A DNA stretch of 64,000 bases from Sinorhizobium meliloti 4H41 (lineage in GTDB: Bacteria > Pseudomonadota > Alphaproteobacteria > Rhizobiales > Rhizobiaceae): contig NZ_AQWP01000003.1 in the NCBI RefSeq assembly GCF_000375585.1, positions 188,830 to 252,829 of the forward strand, written 5' to 3'. This document shows, piece by piece, positions 55,529 to 64,000 of this stretch. Each line of letters begins with the position of its first letter. The first letter of the stretch is position 1. The position numbers and the translations under genes were made by a program. The notes under the pieces are model-generated. The model was not told where the DNA came from, made no database searches, and saw only the letters and a list, made by a program, of their open reading frames with translations.

Positions 55529-56551
55529 CTGAGTTCGCAGCGCGGCAAGGGACATCGGGTCACGATTCACGATCTGGCAAGGGTTGCCGGCGTGAGCGTT
55601 TCGACCGTGTCCAAGGCCCTCAACGACAACGGCCGCATGGCCGCCGGAACGCGCGAGCGTATCAAGTATCTCGCGGCGGAAATCGGCTTTCGTCCGAACG
55701 CGCTGGCGCGCGGCCTGCTCAGCAACCGCAGCTTTACAGTCGGCCTTCTGACCAACGACACCTATGGCCGCTTCACCCTTCCGGTAATGGCCGGCGTTTC
55801 CGAGGCGCTGGTGGATCATGGGGTTTCGGTCTTCCTCTGCGCAATCGAGGACGACCCGGCGCTCGGGAAAATCCATGTCGACGCCATGCTGGACAAGCAG
55901 GTGGACGGCATCATCGCGACAGGCAAGCGGGTCGACAGGTCTCTCCCGGTCGATCTCGCCGGCCTGCCGGTGCCCGTCGTCTATGCTTTCACCAAGGGCG
56001 AGCCCGGCAGCGTGACACTGACCTCCGATGACGCTCATGGCGCGAGGCTGGCGGCAGGACGGCTGAAGAAGATGGGCCGCAAGCGGCTGTTGCACATCAC
56101 AGGCCCGCTGGAATTTACCTCCGCGGTCGAGCGCGCCGAGGCATTTCGGGCCGTCGCCGGCGGTGGGGCGCCGGTCCTGCATGGGGTCTGGTCGGAGGCC
56201 TGGGGTCACGAGGCGATCGGCCGCATCTGGGATGCGGGCGGTGAGAGGCCCGACGGCGTCTTCTGCGGCAACGACCAGATCGCCCGCGGCGTGGTCGATG
56301 CGCTGCGCGAGCGCGGCGTCAGGGTGCCGGAGGATGTCTCCGTCATCGGCTTCGACAATTGGGAGATCATGGCGGCTCAGACGCGGCCGCCGCTGACGAC
56401 CGTCGACATGAACCTGAAGGAGCTTGGGCGGGAGGCCGGGCTGATGGTGCTTGCACTTGCAGAGGGGCGGACGATCGAGCCCGGCCTGCGCAAGCTGCCC
56501 TGCCGGCTTGTCGTACGGGACTCCTGCGGAGGCGGGGGAAGACAGAACTGA
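55529..56551 (+). CDS. LacI-family regulator of the arabinofuranoside operon, apparent CTG start
   Basis: A LacI/GalR repressor. The HTH reads VTIHDLARVAGVSVSTVSKA, followed by LAAEIGFRPNALARGL (hinge) and an effector domain. In-frame codons between the nearest upstream stop (55484) and the HTH include no ATG, GTG or TTG until GTG 55592, which would delete half of the HTH. AAGGGAGG (55516-55523) sits 5 bases before a CTG at 55529, giving a 340-residue protein of normal family length. So either CTG initiation or a small sequence error is likely. It is 48 bp upstream of the binding-protein gene and behind twin operators. Confidence 0.8.
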   Translation: MSSQRGKGHRVTIHDLARVAGVSVSTVSKALNDNGRMAAGTRERIKYLAAEIGFRPNALARGLLSNRSFTVGLLTNDTYGRFTLPVMAGVSEALVDHGVSVFLCAIEDDPALGKIHVDAMLDKQVDGIIATGKRVDRSLPVDLAGLPVPVVYAFTKGEPGSVTLTSDDAHGARLAAGRLKKMGRKRLLHITGPLEFTSAVERAEAFRAVAGGGAPVLHGVWSEAWGHEAIGRIWDAGGERPDGVFCGNDQIARGVVDALRERGVRVPEDVSVIGFDNWEIMAAQTRPPLTTVDMNLKELGREAGLMVLALAEGRTIEPGLRKLPCRLVVRDSCGGGGRQN

Positions 56552-56598
56552 TCGAGGAGATGGGGTCGAAGTGGCCCCGCATTTGGGAGGAATGCGAA

Positions 56599-57834
56599 AT
56601 GTTCACGAAACTGATGGCAGCGACGGCCCTCATATCGGCCAGCATGATCTCGGTCGCATCGGCCGAGACGATCAGCATGTGGGTCCGCTCGGGTATCGGC
56701 GACTCGTTCAAGGAAGTCGTCAAGGCCTACAATGCAGGTCACGAGCACAAGGTGGAGCTCACCGAGGTGCCCTTTGCCGAGCTCGTGCAGAAATATGCCA
56801 CTGCGATCGCCGGCGGCCAGGCGCCGGACGCGCTTTCGCTCGACCTGATCTACACGCCGGCATTCGCCGCCGCCGGTCAGTTGGAAGACCTCACCGACTG
56901 GGCGAAGGCGCTGCCCTACTTCAATTCGCTCTCGCCCTCGCATGTGAAGCTCGGCACCTATGAGGACAAGATCTACGGCCTGCCGCTCACGGTCGAGACC
57001 TCGATCTTCGCCTGGAACAAGGACCTCTACAAAAAGGCCGGCCTCGACCCCGAAAAGGCACCGGAGACCTGGGAGGAGATCACCGCCAATGCCGAGAAAA
57101 TCCGCGCGCTTGGTGGCGACACCTACGGCTTCTATTTCTCCGGGGGCGGCTGCGGCGGCTGCATGATCTTCACCTTCACGCCGCTGACCTGGGGCGCGGG
57201 CGCCGATATCCTTTCAGCCGACGGCAAGACCGCGACGCTCGACACGCCGCAAATGCGCAAGGCCGTCGACATCTACCGCAACATGGTCGAGAAGGATCTC
57301 GTTCCCGCGGGCGCCGCGAGCGACAACGGCGTGAATTTCCTCAGCTTCACCAATGGCAAGATCGGCCAGCAGAGCCTCGGCGCCTTCGCCATAGGCACGC
57401 TGGTGACGCAGCATCCGGAGATCGATTTCGGCGTGACGCTGATCCCGGGCGTCGACGGCAAGCCGTCCTCTTTTGCCGGCGGCGACAACTTCGTCGTCAC
57501 CAAGGGCACGCCGAAGCTCGAAGAGGTGAAGGAATTCCTCGAATATACCTATTCGCCGGAAGGCCAGAAGATCATGGCGAAATTCGGCAGCCTGCCCACC
57601 CGCGGCGACATCGCCAATGAGGTGCTCGAAGGCCTCGACCCGCGCCTCAAGGTCGGGATGGAGGCGATCGCCGTCGCCCAGACGCCTTATACGCTGCAAT
57701 TCAACGACCTGATCAACAGCGCCAACGGGCCGTGGGCGACCTTCACCAATGCTGCGATCTATGGCGACGACGTCGACGGGGCGTTCTCGAACGCACAAGA
57801 CGAGATGCAGTCGATCATCGACGCCGGGCAGTAA
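56599..57834 (+). CDS. Sugar ABC transporter periplasmic binding protein (CUT1 type)
   Basis: A 411-residue family-1 solute-binding protein. Residues 1-22 are the signal peptide (MFTKLMAATALISASMISVA, cleavage near ASA). The conserved segments are TISMWVRSGIGDSFKEVVKA and the binding-protein signature at SFAGGDNFVVTKGTPKLEEV. An unusual Gly/Cys-rich stretch GGGCGGCMI occurs near residue 190. GGGAGGA precedes the ATG at 56599. By its operon it probably binds an arabinofuranosyl oligosaccharide; this is inference. Confidence 0.9.
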   Translation: MFTKLMAATALISASMISVASAETISMWVRSGIGDSFKEVVKAYNAGHEHKVELTEVPFAELVQKYATAIAGGQAPDALSLDLIYTPAFAAAGQLEDLTDWAKALPYFNSLSPSHVKLGTYEDKIYGLPLTVETSIFAWNKDLYKKAGLDPEKAPETWEEITANAEKIRALGGDTYGFYFSGGGCGGCMIFTFTPLTWGAGADILSADGKTATLDTPQMRKAVDIYRNMVEKDLVPAGAASDNGVNFLSFTNGKIGQQSLGAFAIGTLVTQHPEIDFGVTLIPGVDGKPSSFAGGDNFVVTKGTPKLEEVKEFLEYTYSPEGQKIMAKFGSLPTRGDIANEVLEGLDPRLKVGMEAIAVAQTPYTLQFNDLINSANGPWATFTNAAIYGDDVDGAFSNAQDEMQSIIDAGQ

Positions 57835-57865
57835 GGCGGACACGAGGAAACTGCCGCTTCGCGGA

Positions 57866-57893
57866 TGGCGGGTGGGGATAACCCCCTCCGCCA
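57866..57893 (+). terminator. Hairpin between binding-protein and permease genes
   Basis: TGGCGGGTGGGG (57866-57877) pairs with CCCCCTCCGCCA (57882-57893) across an ATAA loop with one mismatch and one G-T pair, 31 bp after the binding-protein stop. No T-run; transcription presumably continues into the permeases. Confidence 0.55.
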
Positions 57894-57924
57894 CCAGTGC
57901 CCCGAAACTCTCGAAAGTGCATAC

Positions 57925-58842
57925 ATGACGACGTCAGCGCTCACATCCGCCAGGCACCGACGCCGCCCGAAGCGGCAACCCGGCTGGCGCGGGCTCATCT
58001 ATATCGCGCCGGCGATGGCGCTCGTCACGCTCTTCTTCGTGCTGCCCGTGCTGTTCACCCTGTGGATGAGCCTGCACAAATGGCCGCTGCTCGGCGAGCC
58101 GGCCTGGATCGGCCTGCGCAACTATACGCGGATGTTCACCGATGCGCGGTTCTTCAACGCGCTCGGTTTCACCGCCCACTATACCCTGATCGTCACAATA
58201 GCGATTTTCGCCGTCGCCTTTCCGCTGGCGATTTTCGTGGAGAAACAAAGGCCGTTGGTCTCGCTCTACCGGACCATCGTCTTTCTGCCTGTCGTGGTGG
58301 GGCTCGCATCCGCCTCGCTGCTCTGGGTGTGGCTCGCCAATGTCGACAGCGGGCTTTTCGCGCCGCTCTTCGATATGCTGGGCCTCACCTCCGGACGGAT
58401 CAACCTGCTCGCCAAGTTCGATACCGCGTTTCTGACCATCATCGTCATGGTGGTCTGGAAGATCGCCGGCTTCACCATGATCATCCTGCTGACGGGGCTG
58501 CAGGCCATCCCGGCCGAACTGACCGAGGCCGCGCGCATCGACGGCGCCGGCCGCTGGCAACGCTTCCGCCACCTGACGCTGCCCCTGATGCGCCGGACCA
58601 TGGCGCTGGCGCTCATCCTTTCGGTCACCGGCTCGATCCTCGCCTTCGACCAGTTCTACATCATGACCAGCGGTGGCCCGCAGAACAAGATGATCTCCGT
58701 CGTCTACTATATCTTCAACCAGTCCTTCGTGTCTTTCAATCTCGGCTACGGTGCGGCACTGTCGATCGCGCTCCTCCTGATCCTGGTGACGCTCAGCGTC
58801 GTCCAGCTCTGGCTGCTCAAGGTGGGGGACGAACGCCCATGA
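57925..58842 (+). CDS. Sugar ABC transporter permease (MalF type)
   Basis: A 305-residue CUT1 permease. It has an arginine-rich cytoplasmic N-terminus (SARHRRRPKRQPGWR), about 6 membrane helices, and the EAA loop at TEAARIDGAGRWQRFRHLTL. The start at 57925 (MTTSALTS) is the last Met before the helices; the ribosome site is weak. It overlaps the next permease by ATGA. Confidence 0.9.
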   Translation: MTTSALTSARHRRRPKRQPGWRGLIYIAPAMALVTLFFVLPVLFTLWMSLHKWPLLGEPAWIGLRNYTRMFTDARFFNALGFTAHYTLIVTIAIFAVAFPLAIFVEKQRPLVSLYRTIVFLPVVVGLASASLLWVWLANVDSGLFAPLFDMLGLTSGRINLLAKFDTAFLTIIVMVVWKIAGFTMIILLTGLQAIPAELTEAARIDGAGRWQRFRHLTLPLMRRTMALALILSVTGSILAFDQFYIMTSGGPQNKMISVVYYIFNQSFVSFNLGYGAALSIALLLILVTLSVVQLWLLKVGDERP

Positions 58843-59702
58843 GGACGCGCCGCGAAATCCGCGCCCGCAAGGCGCTCCGGGACAGGATCGTCTACCACGG
58901 CATCGGCATCGGCACGGCCTTCTTCTTCCTGGCGCCCTTTGCCGTTTCCTTTCTTGCCTCCTTCCGGCCGAACAGCGAGTCCGGCAGGCCGCCGCTGCCG
59001 CCATGGCCGATCTCGGGGCTGAGCTTCGACGCCTACCGGGCGCTCGACAGCTTCGGTGCCGGCATCTGGCAGCACATGTTCAATTCGCTCCTCGTGTCGA
59101 TCGGAACGGTCGCCCTGACCGTCGCGGTCAGCGTGCTCGCCGGTTACGGCTTCTCCCGCTACCGCTTCCCGTTCAAGAACGCGCTTTTCGTGCTGATCAT
59201 CGCGACGCTGATGATCCCGTTCCAGTCGATCCTGACGCCGCTCTTCATCATCCTGGCGCGGCTCGGGCTCAACAATTCGCTCGTCGGGCTGATGCTCGTT
59301 TATGTGACGCTGCAGCTCCCTTTCTCCGTCTTCATGATGCGCAACGCCTTCGATGCCGTGCCGAAGGAAATCGAGGAGGCGGCGCGCATCGACGGCGCCC
59401 GCGATCTGAAACTGCTCGTGCGGGTGTTGCTGCCGCTGGTCATGCCCGGGATTGCGACCGTGTCGATCTTCGCCTTCCTCAATGCCTGGAACGAATTCTT
59501 CGCCGCGCTCGTCCTTCTGTCCAGCAACGACAATTACACGCTTCCCGTTCTGATGACCGCCGTGCGCGCCGGCCGTCTCGGTGCGATCAACTGGGGCGCG
59601 GTGCAGGCCGGCGTCGCGGTGATGGTCGTTCCCTGCCTGTTCGTCTTCCTTCTTCTGCAACGCTATTACATGCGCGGGCTGATGGCCGGCGCGGTGAAAT
59701 AA
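58839..59702 (+). CDS. Sugar ABC transporter permease (MalG type)
   Basis: A 287-residue CUT1 permease with about 6 helices and EAA loop EEAARIDGARDLKLLVRVLL; the C-terminus ends YYMRGLMAGAVK as in MalG. It starts at the ATG overlapping the previous stop (58839-58842). It is followed 19 bp later by the GH127 gene. Confidence 0.9.
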   Translation: MRTRREIRARKALRDRIVYHGIGIGTAFFFLAPFAVSFLASFRPNSESGRPPLPPWPISGLSFDAYRALDSFGAGIWQHMFNSLLVSIGTVALTVAVSVLAGYGFSRYRFPFKNALFVLIIATLMIPFQSILTPLFIILARLGLNNSLVGLMLVYVTLQLPFSVFMMRNAFDAVPKEIEEAARIDGARDLKLLVRVLLPLVMPGIATVSIFAFLNAWNEFFAALVLLSSNDNYTLPVLMTAVRAGRLGAINWGAVQAGVAVMVVPCLFVFLLLQRYYMRGLMAGAVK

Positions 59703-59721
59703 TCCGAGAGAAAGAAACCTC

Positions 59722-61644
59722 ATGACAAAGACCGTGAAAGACCGCCAGTTCCGCCCCGTTGCCGTTCCCGATGTCGAACTCGGCGGATTCTGGGGCAAAT
59801 GGCAGGATGCCGTCTGCCAATCCACCGCCGAAACCCTGCTCGACCGCTGCGTCGAGGCTGGCATGATCAAGGCGATCGACGTCAGTGAGCCAAGCCCAGG
59901 TATCGTCATCCCCATCCAACCCTGGGGCGGCACCACCCAGATGTTCTGGGACTCCGACCTCGGCAAGTCGATCGAGACGATCGCCTATTCGCTCTACCGC
60001 CGCCCCAATCCGGAACTCGAGGCGCGTGCCGACCGGATCATCGACATGTACGAGAAGCTGCAGGACCGGGACGGATATCTCAATGCCTGGTTCCAACGCG
60101 TGCAGCCCGACAGGCGCTGGACCAACCTGCGCGACCACCACGAGCTCTATTGCGCCGGCCATCTGATCGAGGCTGCCGTCGCCTATTACCAGGCGACCGG
60201 CAAGCGCAAGCTTCTCGACATCATGTGCCGCTTTGCGGACTATATGATTACGGTCTTCGGGCATGGCGAAGGGCAGATTCCGGGTTATTGCGGCCATGAG
60301 GAGATCGAGCTCGCGCTCGTCAAGCTTGCGCGCGTGACGGGCGAGAAGAAGTATCTCGACCTTTCGAAGTTCTTCATCGACGAGCGCGGCACCGAGCCAC
60401 ATTTCTTCACCGAAGAGGCCAAAAGGGATGGCCGCGATCCGGAGAGTTTCATCCAGAAGACCTATGAATACGGGCAGGCGCATCAGCCGGTGCGCGAGCA
60501 GAAAAAGGTCGTCGGCCACGCCGTGCGCGCGATGTATCTCTATTCCGGCATGGCCGACATCGCGACCGAATACAGGGACGACAGCCTGACGGCGGCCTTG
60601 GAAACGTTGTGGGACGACCTCACCACGAAGCAGATGTACATTACCGGCGGCATCGGTCCGGCAGCCTCGAACGAGGGTTTCACCTGCTATTACGACCTGC
60701 CCAACGACACGGCCTATGCCGAGACCTGCGCCTCCGTCGGCCTTGTCTTCTGGGCGAGCCGCATGCTCGGCCGCGGCCCGAACCGCCGCTATGCCGACGT
60801 CATGGAGCAAGCGCTTTACAACGGCGCCTTGCCGGGTCTTTCGATCGACGGCAAGACCTTCTTCTACGACAACCCGCTCGAAAGCACTGGCGGGCACCAC
60901 CGATGGAAGTGGCATCATTGCCCCTGCTGCCCGCCCAATATCGCGCGGCTCGTGACCTCGATCGGTTCCTATATGTATGCGGTCGCGGAGGACGAGATCG
61001 CAGTCCATCTCTACGGAGAAAGTACGGCGCGGCTGAAACTCGCGAACGGCGCCGAGGTCGAGCTCAGGCAGGAGACCAGCTACCCCTGGGAGGGGGCGAT
61101 CGCCTTCACGACGAAGCTCGCCAGGCCGGCGAAGTTCGCGCTGTCCTTGCGCATACCGGAATGGGCGGTCGGCGCGACGTTAAGCGTCAACGGTAAGATG
61201 CTCGATCTCTCGGCTCATTTGACCGGCGGCTATGCCCGCATCGAACGCGAATGGTCGGACGGCGACCGGGTGGCGCTTTATCTGCCGCTGGCGCTTCGGC
61301 CGCAATATGCCAATCCGAAGGTCCGGCAGGATGTCGGCCGCGTGGCGCTGATGCGCGGTCCGCTGGTCTATTGCGTGGAGGCCACGGACAATGGCGAGGA
61401 TCTGAACGCAATTGTGCTTCCCCGCGAACTGCCGGCTGCCGAAACGGTCGTGCTCGATGATCTGAACGGTGCGATTGCCATCGACATTTCCGTCGAGCGC
61501 GAGGAAACGGAGGACTGGGGAAAGGCGCTTTACCGACAGACGAGGCCTGAGCGCCGCCCGCACAAAGCGCGCTTCGTGCCCTATCATCTCTGGGACAACC
61601 GGGCGCCGGGAGAGATGCTCGTCTGGGTCCAGTCGGAAAAGTAG
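59722..61644 (+). CDS. Beta-L-arabinofuranosidase, glycoside hydrolase family 127
   Basis: A 640-residue GH127 (DUF1680) enzyme that releases L-arabinose from beta-arabinofuranosides in the cytoplasm. By comparison with the known bifidobacterial enzyme, the zinc ligands correspond to E334 and C336 (YAETC) and C402, C403 in HCPCCPPN. The general acid corresponds to E318 (SNEGF), 16 residues before E334, exactly as in the known enzyme. A Cys of the CC pair (C402) is the nucleophile in that family. Length and the C-terminal beta-sandwich domain are normal. It sits between the permeases and the ATPase, so it processes the imported sugar. Confidence 0.92.
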   Translation: MTKTVKDRQFRPVAVPDVELGGFWGKWQDAVCQSTAETLLDRCVEAGMIKAIDVSEPSPGIVIPIQPWGGTTQMFWDSDLGKSIETIAYSLYRRPNPELEARADRIIDMYEKLQDRDGYLNAWFQRVQPDRRWTNLRDHHELYCAGHLIEAAVAYYQATGKRKLLDIMCRFADYMITVFGHGEGQIPGYCGHEEIELALVKLARVTGEKKYLDLSKFFIDERGTEPHFFTEEAKRDGRDPESFIQKTYEYGQAHQPVREQKKVVGHAVRAMYLYSGMADIATEYRDDSLTAALETLWDDLTTKQMYITGGIGPAASNEGFTCYYDLPNDTAYAETCASVGLVFWASRMLGRGPNRRYADVMEQALYNGALPGLSIDGKTFFYDNPLESTGGHHRWKWHHCPCCPPNIARLVTSIGSYMYAVAEDEIAVHLYGESTARLKLANGAEVELRQETSYPWEGAIAFTTKLARPAKFALSLRIPEWAVGATLSVNGKMLDLSAHLTGGYARIEREWSDGDRVALYLPLALRPQYANPKVRQDVGRVALMRGPLVYCVEATDNGEDLNAIVLPRELPAAETVVLDDLNGAIAIDISVEREETEDWGKALYRQTRPERRPHKARFVPYHLWDNRAPGEMLVWVQSEK

Positions 61645-61656
61645 GCGACCTCCAGG

Positions 61657-62742
61657 ATGGCGAACGGCATCAGCAACAAAAGCGTCGTGCTCAGCGACAT
61701 ACGCAAGAGTTATGGCGGCCTGGAGGTTATCCATGGCATCGACCTGACGATCGAGGAAGGCGATTTCGTCGTCTTCGTCGGCCCGTCGGGCTGCGGGAAA
61801 TCGACCCTGCTGCGAATGATCGCGGGGCTCGAAGAGGTGACCGAGGGGGAGATCGCAATCAAGGGCAGGGACGTGACAGACCTCGACCCCTCCGAGCGCG
61901 GCATTGCCATGGTCTTCCAGTCCTACGCGCTCTACCCGCATATGAGCGTCAGCGACAATCTCGGCTTCGGGCTCAAGATGGCGCGAACGGATTCGGCCGA
62001 AATCGAGCGCCGCGTCGCGCAGGTCTCGTCCATTCTCAAGATCGACCATCTGCTCGACCGAAGGCCCGGCCAGCTTTCCGGAGGCCAGCGCCAGCGCGTG
62101 GCGATCGGCCGGGCGATCGTGCGCAAGCCCGACGTCTTCCTGTTCGATGAGCCGCTTTCCAACCTCGATGCGGAACTGCGCGTCTCGATGCGCATCGAGA
62201 TTGCCCGCCTGCACCGCGAGCTCGGCAACACGATGGTCTATGTCACACACGATCAGACGGAAGCGATGACGCTGGCCGATCAGATCGTCGTGCTTCGGGA
62301 CGGCCGGATCGAGCAGGCCGGCAGCCCCCGCGACGTTTACGAGGACCCGGCCAACATGTTCGTGGCAGGCTTCATCGGTTCGCCACGGATGAATTTTCTC
62401 GATGCGGAATGGCAGGGGGACGGGACGATCCGGGTCGGCGAGACCACAGTCGAGGCAGCGATCGACGGCGGCAGCCTGAGGCACGGCGAGCGCCTGCTTT
62501 TCGGCATAAGGCCCGAACATATCGCCGTGGCGGAGCCGGGACCGGAACGGATCACTGCCCAGGTCGAGTTCTCGGAATATCTCGGTGGAACGCGCTACCT
62601 CTACTGCCAGCTCGAAGACGGCCAGAGCCTCGTCGTGGAACAGCGCGAGGGTCCGAACTGGCAGGCAGGGCAAAGACTTTCTTTCGCCGTACCCGAGGAC
62701 CGAAGGCGGTTCTTCGCCGAAGACGGGCGGCGTTTGCGGTAG
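61657..62742 (+). CDS. Sugar ABC transporter ATPase (MalK/UgpC type)
   Basis: A 361-residue CUT1 ATPase: Walker [11 protein letters not shown]-loop [12 protein letters not shown], signature LSGGQRQR, Walker [14 protein letters not shown]-loop VYVTHD, and a C-terminal regulatory domain (FGIRPEHIAV). It shares long identical stretches with LacK (21740-22810), such as the segment from Walker A to IAGLEE. It is the last gene of the arabinofuranoside operon. Confidence 0.92.
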   Translation: MANGISNKSVVLSDIRKSYGGLEVIHGIDLTIEEGDFVVFVGPSGCGKSTLLRMIAGLEEVTEGEIAIKGRDVTDLDPSERGIAMVFQSYALYPHMSVSDNLGFGLKMARTDSAEIERRVAQVSSILKIDHLLDRRPGQLSGGQRQRVAIGRAIVRKPDVFLFDEPLSNLDAELRVSMRIEIARLHRELGNTMVYVTHDQTEAMTLADQIVVLRDGRIEQAGSPRDVYEDPANMFVAGFIGSPRMNFLDAEWQGDGTIRVGETTVEAAIDGGSLRHGERLLFGIRPEHIAVAEPGPERITAQVEFSEYLGGTRYLYCQLEDGQSLVVEQREGPNWQAGQRLSFAVPEDRRRFFAEDGRRLR

Positions 62743-63008
62743 CGAGCCGCACCGCTCTCAACTGCCGCATGGCCGTGCTTGGTTATGCAGATGCAGGGGG
62801 CTACATTTAAAGAAGCGATCCACATGGAGGGCCGGCGTGCCGATCAATGTCAACAACCCGAGGCGGATGCCCTGACGCGCAAGGCGTACCGATCCTGGCC
62901 ACCGACGACGAGTTTCGGCAGAGCGCGCTGATTAAGTGCAGCCGGAGTGTCTTCCATCGGAAAGCACCGCAAGGGGTCCTGAAGTTCCTGCCCTTGGGGG
63001 GGCTCCTT
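62743..63008. other. Gap after the arabinofuranoside operon
   Basis: No gene supported. A weak CAAGGG/CCCTTG inverted pair (62970-62975, 62991-62996) could be part of a terminator. Confidence 0.4.
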
Positions 63009-63643
63009 CTATGAAGTATTTTCAATAGCAGCCGGCTTCCACACCAGATCCCTGTCGGCCATACCTGAAAGATCCAAGGTTACCCGAATACCGTTCCTGA
63101 TTCGCCGTCGTAAGAGATCGGTGCGATCAGGTGTCGTCCGAAGCAAAGCGCTCCGATGGAGTGCGCTCAACTGAGAGCGCGAGATTCTTAGCTCCAGGCA
63201 AGTAAGCGATCCAGGCGCGTACTGCTCGGGAATGGAACCGAAAGCTCGATCTCCAAGTGCTCCCAATCAGCAACCTCGTGCAGCAGCTCCTTTCGAACCT
63301 CGAATTCGGAAAACTCATCGATCCTTTGCGACTTCCGCCTGAGTGCTTCGAGATTGAAAGTCTCCGCTTGAATCCAAGAGGGATCGTTGGACTGTAGTGC
63401 GTTGAGGACAGCGGGACGGATGTCGCGAACATTTCGGCGTTCGAATATTGGGCGGTTCCAGGTCCTGTCGCACGTCGAGCATTTGTAGATAAGCCATGCA
63501 TCAAGCTTCCGACCATTGGCATTAAGCCTGATCTTGTTGCTGCTTTCGAAGGCTCTAACGCCGCCGCATCCGCTGCATGCTACCCAAGGCTGAGGGGGGA
63601 TTAGGGGAATGATGGTCCAACGGACCTGAAGTGTATTGCACAT
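63009..63643 (-). pseudogene. DUF1062-family protein with one-base frameshift
   Basis: The frame from 63643 (MCNTLQVRWTIIPLIPPQPW) reads as DUF1062: a zinc-ribbon-like pair CSGCG and CSTCDRTW, then RNVRDIRPAVLNALQSNDPS, up to STRLDRLLAWS and a stop. The family sequence resumes in another frame as LRISRSQLSALHRSALLRTT, then RRRIRNGIRVTLDLSGMADR, ending at 63009. The total of 635 bases is one short of 212 codons, so one base is missing near 63190-63196 (TGGAGC where TGGGAGC restores the frame). AAGGAAGG precedes the ATG at 63643. Function unknown; the Cys pairs suggest metal binding, and the C-terminal half resembles an S4-like RNA-binding segment (inference). Confidence 0.82.
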
Positions 63644-64000
63644 ACCGTCTTGGCCTTCCTTTCGGAAGTCCACCAAGATGGGAGCTTGAGAAAGCCATTA
63701 GGGCACGGCATGGCGGCGTTCGGGGGGTGAAGAGCTGAGACAGCGGGGCTGCACTTGGCACATTTAAACGATGCCAGACCGGTCTCATGCCACCACCCGA
63801 TGAACACATTCATACCCCACCAACTCTCGTCGGCCGGCGGCAGTACGGGTGAGAAATGGATTGAGACCGGTTTTTACTTAGGCAAAGTGGACCTCTGCAT
63901 GCCAACGCTCTTCACCAAAGCGATAACAAATGATCCGGTTGAGATGGAGTCCTCATTACGGCAGAACCGACAAACATGTCGCGTGCTGCATTTTTGCAAC
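63644..64000. other. Window end without a supported gene
   Basis: No gene with a ribosome site or family similarity is seen. A 70-codon minus-strand frame (63601-63813) overlaps the DUF1062 start and is not convincing. The region probably contains the DUF1062 promoter. Confidence 0.4.

Noticed and set aside
63601-63813. 70-codon minus-strand frame with a CAKC pair, upstream of the DUF1062 gene
   Set aside because: It overlaps the DUF1062 start, lacks a good ribosome site and resembles no family I know.

Overview
The window is GC-rich, densely packed DNA that reads as an alpha-proteobacterial rhizobium, most probably Sinorhizobium (Ensifer) meliloti or a close relative. It probably comes from the pSymB-type megaplasmid. 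The basis is recognisable gene sets and their order: lacE-F-G-Z-K with a LacI-type regulator, an AgpT-like AraC regulator, two family-4 alpha-galactosidases flanking agpABCD, a large katC-type catalase, a paa cluster, and a carboxynorspermidine-type polyamine pair. Short palindromic rhizobial intergenic repeats add to this. The replicon assignment is inference; no replication, tRNA, rRNA, phage, CRISPR or insertion-sequence gene was seen.

Layout. 1-367: gene-free and rich in palindromes. 368-4199: an Lrp-type regulator divergent from a fused 2-oxoacid dehydrogenase E1 and its E2. 4330-11268: a ribose-type sugar ABC transporter with its own LacI regulator and a Gfo/Idh/MocA dehydrogenase, behind a clear LacI-type operator. 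11325-13868: an unusual epimerase-SPW-VKOR fusion protein. 13895-18994: ZIP-like transporter, ATP-dependent DNA ligase, catalase and an FMN-type flavoprotein, all on the minus strand. 19273-21679: a glutathione S-transferase/LysR divergent pair and a frameshifted ProC-like reductase. 21740-29480: the lactose operon and its regulator. 29551-39850: the alpha-galactoside (melibiose/raffinose) system. 40157-40671: a frameshifted DUF992 gene. 40863-50614: phenylacetate catabolism (paaX, paaABCDE, paaZ, thioesterase, paaG, paaH-like). 50735-53117: carboxynorspermidine decarboxylase and dehydrogenase. 53199-55199: a secreted or membrane-linked alpha/beta hydrolase and a LuxR-type regulator. 55529-62742: an arabinofuranoside uptake and degradation operon (LacI, binding protein, two permeases, GH127, ATPase). 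63009-63643: a frameshifted DUF1062 gene.

How it works together. Four complete carbohydrate ABC systems sit here, each with a local regulator, and three also encode the matching hydrolase (LacZ, AgaL1/AgaL2, GH127). In all four systems a GC-rich hairpin follows the binding-protein gene directly, which would allow the binding protein to be made in excess over the membrane and ATPase parts. The paa cluster supplies the epoxidase, isomerase and ring-opening steps, but the CoA ligase (paaK), paaF and the thiolase (paaJ) are not in the window. Three genes (ProC-like, DUF992, DUF1062) each carry a single one-base frameshift, so either they are recent pseudogenes or the sequence has indel errors.

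The most interesting items for follow-up are the three-part epimerase/SPW/VKOR protein lacking the VKOR loop cysteines, the twin 18-bp operators before a LacI gene that seems to lack any ATG/GTG/TTG start, the shared lacE/lacR operator, the split inverted repeat before paaA, and a palindromic repeat that supplies the stop codon of the flavoprotein gene.
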